Below, in pieces: positions 27,397 through 35,569 of a DNA stretch of 64,000 bases (the stretch's first letter is position 1; each line of letters starts with the position of its first letter). The position numbers were made by a program, and so were the translations under genes. The DNA is from Bin80 sp965215475 (GTDB lineage Bacteria; Bacteroidota; Rhodothermia; Rhodothermales; Bin80), in assembly GCA_965215475.1 (NCBI GenBank), contig OZ244061.1:2418001-2482000 (forward strand), in the 5' to 3' direction. A model generated the notes under the pieces. The model saw nothing but the letters and a program-made list of their open reading frames with translations. It had not been told where the DNA came from and ran no database searches.

Positions 27397-30300
27397 ATGT
27401 TGTGGATCGGTTTATCCATCTTCTTTAGCCTGACGGGAGGACACACATTTCTCTTTGGTCTTGGAGGGAGTGGTGAATCTGTGGAGACGGGCCTACATGG
27501 ATTCACCCTGGATGAGCTCCCCGAGCCGTCGTTCTTGGTAGAGGAGCGCCCGTCACGGGTGCATGTGATCGTTCCAACAAAATCCCCCCCCCCCCATTTT
27601 TCTTCACATAGGAGTACGGATGCGCTCCTTCGCGTATCTTCGGGATCCGGTGTAGCGCGTTCCAGTGAGGATGGAATTGCTTTTGGTGGGCGTACAGGGG
27701 ACAAAGCCCCTTCTTCAAAAACAACTCCGTTCTTTGATCTCCATTCAGATTCGGTGCACGTCCATGAAAAGAGCCTCTCTTTCTCAGAAGCAGGCAGACG
27801 CCCGCCCGGAAAACCCACAAATGTGACCGTCGTCCCCTATAATACTGGGGCCGATGCGCGTGGGACACTTTCCATTTCTTGGACGGCCAACCCCAATGGG
27901 AATAAAGCCATCACAAACCACGAGATTGATTGGTCGCCGGATGGAACAGCTGGCAGCTGGGAGGATCTTCGCACGGTTTCCGGCCAATTAACGAACACGC
28001 TGTTCACTGGACTCTCGCCGGGCACCACGCGCCATATCCGGATCCGAAGTCAGGATGGCGATGGTTGGGGAGACTGGTCCGATGTCGTCTCTGGGACGAC
28101 CAATATTGTGGCGGCACCTGGGAGCCCCACAGGCATGACTGCCGTTCCTGGTGGAACCACACCTGCGGAGAGGCAGACCAGACTAACTATTTCCTGGACT
28201 CCCCAACCTTCTCAGAATAATCCCATTACTGGGGTTCAAGTGGACAGATATAGTACGACACTAGAAAAATGGGAAATAATACTTCGGTTTATTTCCACTA
28301 CTGATGATATCCAAACCAGCTATACAGATGTCGGTCGTTCACCTGGCACCACCTATCGTTACCGGGTCAGGAATCGTAATGTGGATGGTTGGGGAGGCTG
28401 GTCCGAAGTCTCTGGGACGACCGATTCAGTTCCTGGGAGCCCCACAGGCATGACTGCCGTTCCTGGTGGAACCACACCTGCGGAGAGGCAGACCAGACTA
28501 ACTATTTCCTGGACTCCCCAACCTTCTCAGAATAATCCCATTACTGGGGTTCAAGTGGACAGATATAGTACGACACTAGAAAAATGGGAAATAATATTTC
28601 GGTTTATTTCCACTACTGATGATATCCAAACCAGCTATACAGATATCGGTCGTTCACCTGGCACCACCTATCGTTACCGGGTCAGGAATCGTAATGTGAA
28701 CGGTTGGGGAGGTTGGTCCGAAGTCACAGGGACGACGGACGCGGTGCCGGTGCAGGCCCCCGCCGCCCCGACGGGCTTGGAGGCCACGGCTGACGGGCCA
28801 ACGACGATCAACCTGCGTTGGACGGCCCCCACCGACAACGGCGGCGCGGCCATCACGGGCTACAAGATTGAGTCAAGGCTACGATCCGAAACCAGCTTCA
28901 GCACTCTCGTCACGGACACCAGGTCCACCGCCACCACCTACGCGCATACGGGGCTCGCGCCATCTACGCAGCGGTTTTACCGGGTGAGCGCGATCAACTC
29001 CGTAGGACCGGGGGCGGCGTCCAGTTCCGCCACGGCCATCACGGCGGCGGCCACGCGCCCCAGTGCCCCCAGGGGTCTGACCGCCACGCCTTCGGGTCGC
29101 TCCACGATCATCCTAAATTGGACGGCCCCTGCAGATGACGGCGGCTCACCCATTACATTTTATCGCGTTGGCGTGTCAACGGATCAAGGAAGTAGTTGGG
29201 GCGCCTTGGCCGACGTCCGGGGAGCCACCACCTATTCGCATACGGGGCTTTCGGCGGGGACGCGGCGCGATTACCGGGTGGTGGCGGCCAATAGTTCGGG
29301 GCGGGGCTTTAGTGATCGCTCGAATGTCGCCACCGCCACCACCGCGGCCGCCACGCGCCCCGGTGCCCCTACGAATGTCGCGGCTGTAGCCGAAGGGCAA
29401 ACGGCGATCGAATTGAGTTGGGAGGCCCCGGCCGACAATGGGGGCGCAGCCATTACCGGCTACCAAATCTTTATCTCTGAAACTGGCAGCCCCCCTTGGG
29501 CTCTTCCTTTTCAGAACTACAAGAGCACCTCCTATAAACATACCGGGCTCAGTGCAGGCGCGGCGCGATACTACCAGGTACGTGCTAGAAACTCGGTGGG
29601 TTTGGGTCCCTTCTCCAAGACCGTCAATGCGACCACGGAGGCCCTCAGCGCGCCCGCGGCGCCCACGAGATTGGACGCGACGGCTGAAGGCCCGGAAACG
29701 ATCAGCCTGTCCTGGAACGCACCTACCAATACCGGCGGCGCAGACATTACCGGCTACCAGATTGAGGTCTCTCCCAATGGCACCTCAAACTGGGGTGATT
29801 TGGTGGCCAATACCGGGTCCACCACGACCGGCTATGTCCATAGGGGCTTGGACGCGGGCACCACGCGGCATTACCGGGTCTATGCCATCAATTCGCAGGG
29901 GGCGGGCGCAGTATCCAATGTGGCCAATGCCACGACCCTCCCCGCCACGGTCCCTAAGGCCCCCACGGAGCTAACCGCCACGCACGATGGGTCAACGACG
30001 ATCAACCTGCGTTGGAAAGCCCCCACGAATACCGGCGGCGTACCGCTTACCGGCTACCGGGTGGAAGTCTCTCCCAATGGCACGGACACGTGGACCGAGG
30101 TTACGCCTGCACACACGGGAACGGGGCGCACCTACAGCCATACCGGGCTCACGGCGGGTACCACGCGGTATTACCGGGTCTATGCCAGAAATTCAAAGGG
30201 GCTGAGTGCCGCGGCATCGAATGTGGCCAACGCCACCACGACCGCTGCCGCCACCGCCCCGGGTGCCCCGCCCAATTTACAGGTTTTTTCCCCAGGTTTT

Positions 30301-32916
30301 CATGATGTGAGACTTACCTGGGGACGTCCGCCCAGTGATTCGCCGATCACAGGATACAAGGTGGAATGGTCTACCGATGGCGGCACCAACTGGGAGGCGT
30401 TGATTGGATACGGCGATCTGACTCGGACGAGATACCAGTTTCTCAGTAGTCGCTTGACGCCGGGGAGCGTGTTTCATTTTCGGGTTCTGGCACGCAGTGC
30501 CTCGGGAGATAGTGCCCCTTCGGATGCAGTGTCCGTCACCGCCGCCTCGGCCCCTGGGTCAGGCATTGCCACCAATGTACGGGTGCGCCAGACGTCGGCC
30601 AACGCGGCGCAAATTTCCTGGGATACCCCGACCGATCTTCCTTCAGGCCATCAGATGTTTGGATATAATGTTTACAAATCTGATGATGATGGGGATTTTT
30701 GGTCACAGTTCGCACGGGATGTCACCACGACAACCTATACCGATGATCAGGTATCGGCGGGTAAGACCTATGGGTATCGGGTTACCACCTGGATTGGTCC
30801 GAGCGAGAACGAAGCCCTTCAGGGTCAGTTCTCCGATGCCGCTTTTCTAACGATAACGATTGCTAGGGCCCCGGATGCGCCAACATCGCTGACCGCTGTG
30901 GCAAATGGACAAACGACCATCAACCTGAATTGGACGGTGCCATCCAATACGGGGGGCGCCGCGATCACGGGCTACCGGGTGGAAGTCTCTCCCACAGGAA
31001 CGGGAGACACGTGGACCGATCTGGAAGGAAACACCAATTCTACCGCGACCACCTATTCCCATACCGGACTGAGTGCGGGTACCACGCGGCATTACCGGGT
31101 GCGTGCGCTCAATTCGGTGGGGGCGGGGGCGGCGTCCAATGTGGCCACGGCGACCACCACGGCCCTCACGGCCACGGCCCCGGGTGCCCCGACGGGCTTG
31201 ACGGCCACGGCCTCGGGGCAAACGACGATCAATCTGTCCTGGACGGCGCCATCCAATACGGGGGGCGCCGCGATCACGGGCTACCGGGTGGAAGTCTCTC
31301 CCAATGGCACGGATAACTGGACGGATCTGGTGGCGAATTCGGCGGCCACCACCTATTCCCATACCGGACTTTCGCCGGGCACCACGCGATACTACCGGGT
31401 GCGTGCGCTCAATGCGGTGGGTACGGGGAATCCGTCCAATGTGGTGAGTGCAACCACCACTGCCCTCACGGCCCCGGGTGCCCCGACGGGCTTGACGGCC
31501 ACGGCTGCAGGGCGAACCATCATCAATTTATCGTGGACGGCGCCGACAGAGAGCGGGGGTGCGGCGATCACGGGCTACCGGGTGGAAGTCTCTCCCACAG
31601 GAACGGGGGACACATGGGCCGATTTGGTGGCCAATAGTACCACGACCACGTATGCGCATACGGGACTCAGTGCCAATACGACACGGTACTACCGGGTGCG
31701 TGCGCTCAACGCGGTCGGGGCCAGTGATGCCTCCAATACCGCCAATGCCACCACGGATGGGATTACGGCCCCAAGTGCCCCCACAGGGCTCACGGCCACG
31801 GCCTCGGGGCAAACGATCATCAACCTGCGTTGGGCCGCGCCGGCGGATAATGGCGGCGCCGCGGTTACCGGGTACCAGGTGGAGGGATCGGAGGATGCAG
31901 GATCTACCTGGATGGATCTGGTGGCGAACACGACGGCCACGACCTATTCGCATACCGGCCTCCCCCCGGAAACCACGCGGCAGTACCGGGTGCGTGCGAT
32001 CAATGCGGTGGGCACGGGGGCGGCGTCCAATGTGGTGCGTGCGACCACGGAGGCGGCCACGGTGCTCTCGTTTGCAGGCGCAATCTCTTCGCAGCGCTAC
32101 CCGGTGGACCTTGCCATCGCAGCGCTGGTCCTTCCGACCGCCATCGGAGGAACTCCGCCCTATATGTATGCGCTCTCTCCCGAAACGCTTCCGGAGGGAC
32201 TGTCGTTGGAGGACGGCACGCTTGGGGGCACGCCCACCGCGGTGACGGCGTCACAGGGATTTACCTGGACGGTGACCGATGCCCTGGGGGCGGAGAGTAC
32301 GATCGAATTTACGCTGGAGATCTACGAAATCACGTTTGTCACCACGGTCATGAATCAGTCCTATGATCGCGGACAAGGGATTGATCCACTGATCTTGCCG
32401 GAGGTGACCGGGGGCACCGATCCGGTTCAGTATACGCTCAATCTGTTGTCGCTTCCGAGTGGACTGAGGTTTGATGCGTCCACGCGCACGATCGCGGGCA
32501 CGCCCGTGCAGATCACGTCTCCGGTGGAGCTGACCTACAGGGCAACGGATGCCAAGGGGGCCCAAGCCAGCTTAACCTTTACCCTGGAAGTGGTCTCGCC
32601 GGTGGCGACCGAAGAGCAGAAGGAGCCTCCCCAGGAGCTGATCGTGCATGCCAACTATCCCAACCCCTTCCATACGTCTACGAATCTGCTCTTTGATCTG
32701 CCGTGGCCGGCCGAAATCAAACTGGACGTCCTGGATCTGACGGGCAGGCGGGTGTATACCCATCCAATGGTGCGCATGGCGGCGGGCAGAGAGCAGGTGA
32801 TCACATTGGAGCAGGTTGCCCTCCCGGCCGGCGTCTATCTCTATCGCATGGTAGCCACCTCCATGGAACACGGCACATCCGCCGTCAAGGTCGGACACTT
32901 GATGAGAATGAGGTGA
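27397..32916 (+). CDS. Giant surface protein: 14 FN3 domains, two Ig-like domains, T9SS sorting domain
   Basis: A 1,839-residue protein. A hydrophobic N-terminus (signal-like, residues 1-22) and a low-complexity region to about 135 precede 14 fibronectin type III domains (about 136-1550). Eleven of these share the AP-x-AP-T-x-LTATA…WTAP-x-NTGGAAITGYRVEVSP…YSHTGLSAGTTRYYRVRA pattern. Two He_PIG/cadherin-like domains follow (about 1555-1740, 'LPEGLSLEDGTLGGTPT' type), then a T9SS sorting domain starting at NYPNPF (about 1751) and ending HLMRMR. Domains 2 and 3 are encoded by a nearly identical 315-base tandem repeat. A C12 tract at 27584-27595 lies in the N-terminal region and is in frame as read. 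The extracellular, possibly adhesive role is inferred from architecture. Confidence 0.88.
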   Translation: MLWIGLSIFFSLTGGHTFLFGLGGSGESVETGLHGFTLDELPEPSFLVEERPSRVHVIVPTKSPPPHFSSHRSTDALLRVSSGSGVARSSEDGIAFGGRTGDKAPSSKTTPFFDLHSDSVHVHEKSLSFSEAGRRPPGKPTNVTVVPYNTGADARGTLSISWTANPNGNKAITNHEIDWSPDGTAGSWEDLRTVSGQLTNTLFTGLSPGTTRHIRIRSQDGDGWGDWSDVVSGTTNIVAAPGSPTGMTAVPGGTTPAERQTRLTISWTPQPSQNNPITGVQVDRYSTTLEKWEIILRFISTTDDIQTSYTDVGRSPGTTYRYRVRNRNVDGWGGWSEVSGTTDSVPGSPTGMTAVPGGTTPAERQTRLTISWTPQPSQNNPITGVQVDRYSTTLEKWEIIFRFISTTDDIQTSYTDIGRSPGTTYRYRVRNRNVNGWGGWSEVTGTTDAVPVQAPAAPTGLEATADGPTTINLRWTAPTDNGGAAITGYKIESRLRSETSFSTLVTDTRSTATTYAHTGLAPSTQRFYRVSAINSVGPGAASSSATAITAAATRPSAPRGLTATPSGRSTIILNWTAPADDGGSPITFYRVGVSTDQGSSWGALADVRGATTYSHTGLSAGTRRDYRVVAANSSGRGFSDRSNVATATTAAATRPGAPTNVAAVAEGQTAIELSWEAPADNGGAAITGYQIFISETGSPPWALPFQNYKSTSYKHTGLSAGAARYYQVRARNSVGLGPFSKTVNATTEALSAPAAPTRLDATAEGPETISLSWNAPTNTGGADITGYQIEVSPNGTSNWGDLVANTGSTTTGYVHRGLDAGTTRHYRVYAINSQGAGAVSNVANATTLPATVPKAPTELTATHDGSTTINLRWKAPTNTGGVPLTGYRVEVSPNGTDTWTEVTPAHTGTGRTYSHTGLTAGTTRYYRVYARNSKGLSAAASNVANATTTAAATAPGAPPNLQVFSPGFHDVRLTWGRPPSDSPITGYKVEWSTDGGTNWEALIGYGDLTRTRYQFLSSRLTPGSVFHFRVLARSASGDSAPSDAVSVTAASAPGSGIATNVRVRQTSANAAQISWDTPTDLPSGHQMFGYNVYKSDDDGDFWSQFARDVTTTTYTDDQVSAGKTYGYRVTTWIGPSENEALQGQFSDAAFLTITIARAPDAPTSLTAVANGQTTINLNWTVPSNTGGAAITGYRVEVSPTGTGDTWTDLEGNTNSTATTYSHTGLSAGTTRHYRVRALNSVGAGAASNVATATTTALTATAPGAPTGLTATASGQTTINLSWTAPSNTGGAAITGYRVEVSPNGTDNWTDLVANSAATTYSHTGLSPGTTRYYRVRALNAVGTGNPSNVVSATTTALTAPGAPTGLTATAAGRTIINLSWTAPTESGGAAITGYRVEVSPTGTGDTWADLVANSTTTTYAHTGLSANTTRYYRVRALNAVGASDASNTANATTDGITAPSAPTGLTATASGQTIINLRWAAPADNGGAAVTGYQVEGSEDAGSTWMDLVANTTATTYSHTGLPPETTRQYRVRAINAVGTGAASNVVRATTEAATVLSFAGAISSQRYPVDLAIAALVLPTAIGGTPPYMYALSPETLPEGLSLEDGTLGGTPTAVTASQGFTWTVTDALGAESTIEFTLEIYEITFVTTVMNQSYDRGQGIDPLILPEVTGGTDPVQYTLNLLSLPSGLRFDASTRTIAGTPVQITSPVELTYRATDAKGAQASLTFTLEVVSPVATEEQKEPPQELIVHANYPNPFHTSTNLLFDLPWPAEIKLDVLDLTGRRVYTHPMVRMAAGREQVITLEQVALPAGVYLYRMVATSMEHGTSAVKVGHLMRMR
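27584..27595 (+). repeat. C12 homopolymer inside the FN3 surface-protein gene
   Basis: Twelve consecutive C residues encode Ser-Pro-Pro-Pro-His at about residue 63 of the FN3 protein. Gain or loss of one base would frameshift the remaining roughly 1,775 codons. Tracts of this kind in surface-protein genes are a known substrate for slipped-strand phase variation. Confidence 0.9.
28117..28746 (+). repeat. Two tandem 315-bp copies encoding FN3 domains 2 and 3
   Basis: The sequence from 28117 reappears from 28432 at an offset of exactly 315 bases (105 codons) with only a handful of substitutions, clustered mainly at the end of the unit (for example GTGGAT versus GTGAAC). Each copy encodes one FN3 domain starting PGSPTGMTAVPGG. 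The near identity indicates a recent duplication or ongoing homogenisation. Confidence 0.95.
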
Positions 32917-33301
32917 CCAGAAGGGCGGACCGAGACACGGATCGCTTGCCGGAGATGATGTAGGAAGCAGGAGAAGGGGATGCTCGCTTTGCATGGACCC
33001 GCAAGTGCTTCCCAAAACGCGTCAATAGACCAAGATTGATCCTTGATCCATAATATTCGCAGTAGAACTAAAAATATTTCAAAAATTCCTGAAAAAGGGA
33101 GTGATTTCAACAAGTGGATTCCTGTATTCTGTCCCCATTCCATTTATGTACGATTGGATGAAGTTGGAGCTTGAGCGGGCACAGGAAAAACTTCGGCGAT
33201 GAAGGTCTAGGTCAAGAAATCTCCGAATTAATGGGTGTGAGTGAATATCATAGCATGAATTCATCGACCTTTTTCATGGGGATTGGAGTTATTATTCAAT
33301 A
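32917..33301. other. Non-coding stretch between the FN3 gene and the IS element
   Basis: About 385 bases with no recognisable gene. A 3' fragment-like open frame ends at 33202 (…MYDWMKLELERAQEKLRR) but has no start codon of its own apart from an internal ATG, and I cannot match it to a family. I see no terminator after the FN3 gene. Confidence 0.35.
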
Positions 33302-33309
33302 AAAATTTT
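33302..33309 (+). repeat. Left copy of 8-bp target-site duplication (AAAATTTT)
   Basis: AAAATTTT immediately precedes the GG that starts the left inverted repeat. An identical copy follows the right inverted repeat at 34593-34600. Eight-base duplications are usual for ISL3-family insertions. Confidence 0.8.
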
Positions 33310-34592
33310 GGTTCTATCACGAATCGTGTGGATAGAGATCCAGACCGCCACAAAAGAAGAGAATAGCAACTCTGAAATTTTCAAAGGTTCTATATCCTCT
33401 ACCAATGGTTTTGATCTCTTGAATTTTTCCATTAATCCTCTCTGCTTTTGCATTGGACTGACGGTTCCATAATGCGTTGCAGACGCCATCAAAGTGATTC
33501 TTACACATGTCTGCAACTTTCATGACTTCTTTGACACCAGCCTCGTTCACCTCGTCAAGCCATAAGTTGAGATACGCTTTCGCTTCTTTTAACGATGCAC
33601 ATTCAAAGATGGCTTTGAAATCTTCCCGTAACCGCCAAGCGACACTCACATTGAGGTTGGATTCCTTCACCACTTGGAAGATGTCTTCCTGTTTTTCCGT
33701 ACGATTGTTTTCGTTTTTCAACAGTGCATATCGGCTCCCTTTGAGTTCTGGATGCTGTTTGACCTCCCGCCTTCTTACTTGATTGATGGCTTGATTGAGA
33801 TACTGGATTAAATGAAACCGATCGTGAATCATGAGGGCATGGGGGAACACCTTTGCAACCGCTCCAATGAAGGCCTTCCACATATCCGTAGATATCGTCT
33901 CTATCTGATCCTTGATTTGCCCTAAAAGGCATTCTAAGAGTTCTATCGTGCCTTTTTTCGTCCGTCCCGGTCCAATATCAATGACCACTCCACGATCCGA
34001 ATCACTCACAATCGTTGCATAGGTATGTCCGCGCTTGAGAGCCTTTTCATCAATACTGATATGGTGAATTCCTGCCAGAGATCTGCGTGACTCTCCGCGT
34101 TCAACAGCACGGTGCATAATACGATGGAGCTGGTTAAATCCGCACCGAAGAAGATCTGCTGTTTTGGTCTGATTCTTAGTTGCTTTCAGCAGACGAATGG
34201 CAAAACATTCAAAAGCATAGGTGACTCGACTGGATGGAGCCGCCCAGGGAATGGTGACCGTCTTTGGACCATTAGGAGTCAGTACACGGGGAATCCTACA
34301 GTGAAGAAAACACTTGAAATGAAAGAGATCCAGATGGCGCCATTGACGCTTCTTGCGATGGTCATACAAGGTACCAGACTCACCCGTATCTGGGCATACA
34401 AGATCCTTCCCCGAATGAGAAATATAAAGATCCACTCGCCCCTTCTTCACATTGGTTTCCACATGATCAATACTCCAGCAAGAATCTAAATCTAACCACT
34501 GATGTATTGAATTTTTTAAATAAGTATCAAGCATGAAAAATAATTTTGGTGAAACCAAAATTAATCAATTCCATACAAATGGTGATAGAACC
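33310..34592 (-). mobile_element. ISL3-family insertion sequence, complete
   Basis: A 1,283-bp element. The left end GGTTCTATCAC (33310-33320) is matched exactly by the complement of the right end GTGATAGAACC (34582-34592), and the similarity continues imperfectly for about 15 more bases. Ends beginning GG, an 8-bp direct repeat AAAATTTT on both flanks and a single ISL3-type transposase gene on the minus strand all fit the family. It lies nine bases beyond the stop codon of the DUF4249 gene, so it does not disrupt that gene. Confidence 0.9.
33317..34534 (-). CDS. ISL3-family DDE transposase
   Basis: About 405 residues and apparently intact. An N-terminal zinc-finger/helix-turn-helix region (CPDTGESGTLYDHRKKRQWRHLDLFHFKC) is followed by the DDE domain with HISIDEKALKRG, ISTDMWKAFIGAV and the glutamate in NRQSNAKAERINGKIQEIKT, all typical of ISL3 transposases. 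The preferred ATG is at 34534 (MLDTYLKN); an in-frame extension to 34558 is possible. The stop lies inside the left inverted repeat, which is common in compact IS elements. Confidence 0.93.
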   Translation of the reverse strand: MLDTYLKNSIHQWLDLDSCWSIDHVETNVKKGRVDLYISHSGKDLVCPDTGESGTLYDHRKKRQWRHLDLFHFKCFLHCRIPRVLTPNGPKTVTIPWAAPSSRVTYAFECFAIRLLKATKNQTKTADLLRCGFNQLHRIMHRAVERGESRRSLAGIHHISIDEKALKRGHTYATIVSDSDRGVVIDIGPGRTKKGTIELLECLLGQIKDQIETISTDMWKAFIGAVAKVFPHALMIHDRFHLIQYLNQAINQVRRREVKQHPELKGSRYALLKNENNRTEKQEDIFQVVKESNLNVSVAWRLREDFKAIFECASLKEAKAYLNLWLDEVNEAGVKEVMKVADMCKNHFDGVCNALWNRQSNAKAERINGKIQEIKTIGRGYRTFENFRVAILFFCGGLDLYPHDS

Positions 34593-34600
34593 AAAATTTT
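34593..34600 (+). repeat. Right copy of 8-bp target-site duplication (AAAATTTT)
   Basis: Identical to 33302-33309 and directly abutting the right inverted repeat ending CC at 34592. The sequence is itself a palindrome, so it lengthens the apparent inverted repeats and could be mistaken for part of them. Confidence 0.8.
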
Positions 34601-34608
34601 GACAGGCG

Positions 34609-35559
34609 TTAATTTTCGCCGGGAAGGGGTAGAACAAGGGTCGTATTTGTGTACCCCGCAAAAACATCCAAGCCTCCACTCACATTGGAGTACACTGGAA
34701 ATGGTTCTTCAATTAGAGGATCAAAGGACAGATTACGTTGCAATGATTGAAGATATCTATAGTAATCTTCGCTGAGCGACGAAAGAACCAGACGCAATTC
34801 CTTTCTCCCGAATCGATTTGATACACTACCATAAGTTGTTCCACTCCATGAGTAATCCTCTCCATCAAAGCGCCTGTCTGTCACAACATATTCGTCACAT
34901 AGGACAAAAACAGAAATTCCGTCAATTGGATCATTAACTTCCTCATCGGAATAACCACAAGACCATCCAAGATTCAACCCTTCGAAAGACACTGCTTCGT
35001 ATACGCTGTCACTTTCTACAGAACCTATACGACGATCCCTTATGCGACGATAAGCTCCTATTCGATAATAGTTGTTCATGTCAGGCGTGTCTGAAAAGGT
35101 GATCATGATTTGGTAATTGGATTCAGGATTCAATTCAGGGATGAGATTAGTTGAAGGTAGTAATTCAATTGAATAGTCGGAAATAATGACGGGAGGAGGA
35201 ACTGCAGAAACAGCTTCAATACTGGCATAGCTTATAAAATCCGCGCGAAGTGTATACATGACTCCAATCCTAGGTAATTTGTTTGTACTGGATACGTATC
35301 TCCCATCTCCTTGGTACTTCAGGATGTCAACCATGTTTGAACCGTCCATGATCATGAGAGATGCGTCTGAAATGTATTCACTTGTTACATCTGGCTTTAT
35401 GTTGACTCCCAGACTTCTGTGCACCGTTGCTGACCATGTACTGTCTGGAGAGAAAAAACTCGTAACCACTGGCTCAGAATTGTATTCGGGGGCATCCACC
35501 TCAATGATAGTCTCGCAGCCCAAACAAAGCAAAATCAGAAAAAACAATGGATACTTCAT
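34609..35559 (-). CDS. DUF4249-family outer-membrane lipoprotein
   Basis: About 316 residues. A lipoprotein signal (MKYPLFFLILLCLGC, lipidated Cys15) is followed by ETIIEVDAPEYNSEPVVTSFFSPDSTWSATVHRSLGV, the characteristic start of DUF4249 proteins. This family is normally encoded next to a TonB-dependent receptor with a carboxypeptidase-like domain and is thought to serve as its surface-exposed partner. Here the receptor gene 10 bases upstream is a pseudogene, so the lipoprotein may be an orphan. I chose the ATG at 35559 over the longer frame because it places the signal peptide at the N-terminus. Confidence 0.85.
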   Translation of the reverse strand: MKYPLFFLILLCLGCETIIEVDAPEYNSEPVVTSFFSPDSTWSATVHRSLGVNIKPDVTSEYISDASLMIMDGSNMVDILKYQGDGRYVSSTNKLPRIGVMYTLRADFISYASIEAVSAVPPPVIISDYSIELLPSTNLIPELNPESNYQIMITFSDTPDMNNYYRIGAYRRIRDRRIGSVESDSVYEAVSFEGLNLGWSCGYSDEEVNDPIDGISVFVLCDEYVVTDRRFDGEDYSWSGTTYGSVSNRFGRKELRLVLSSLSEDYYRYLQSLQRNLSFDPLIEEPFPVYSNVSGGLDVFAGYTNTTLVLPLPGEN

Positions 35560-35569
35560 CAATGAATTT

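Noticed and set aside
29438..29974. Long plus-strand open frame (178 codons) inside the FN3 gene, and similar ones at 31559-32245
   Set aside because: They are out-of-frame shadows of the GC-rich FN3 repeats: Pro/Arg-rich, repetitive and lacking any domain or start context.
28740..32060. Regularly spaced similar sequences that could suggest a repeat array or CRISPR
   Set aside because: The period is about 300 bases, the units are in frame and encode FN3 domains, and the copies are diverged; no short direct repeats with unique spacers exist.
33043..33202. Short open frame ending MYDWMKLELERAQEKLRR before the IS element
   Set aside because: It has no proper start and no recognised family. It may be a gene remnant, but the evidence is too thin.
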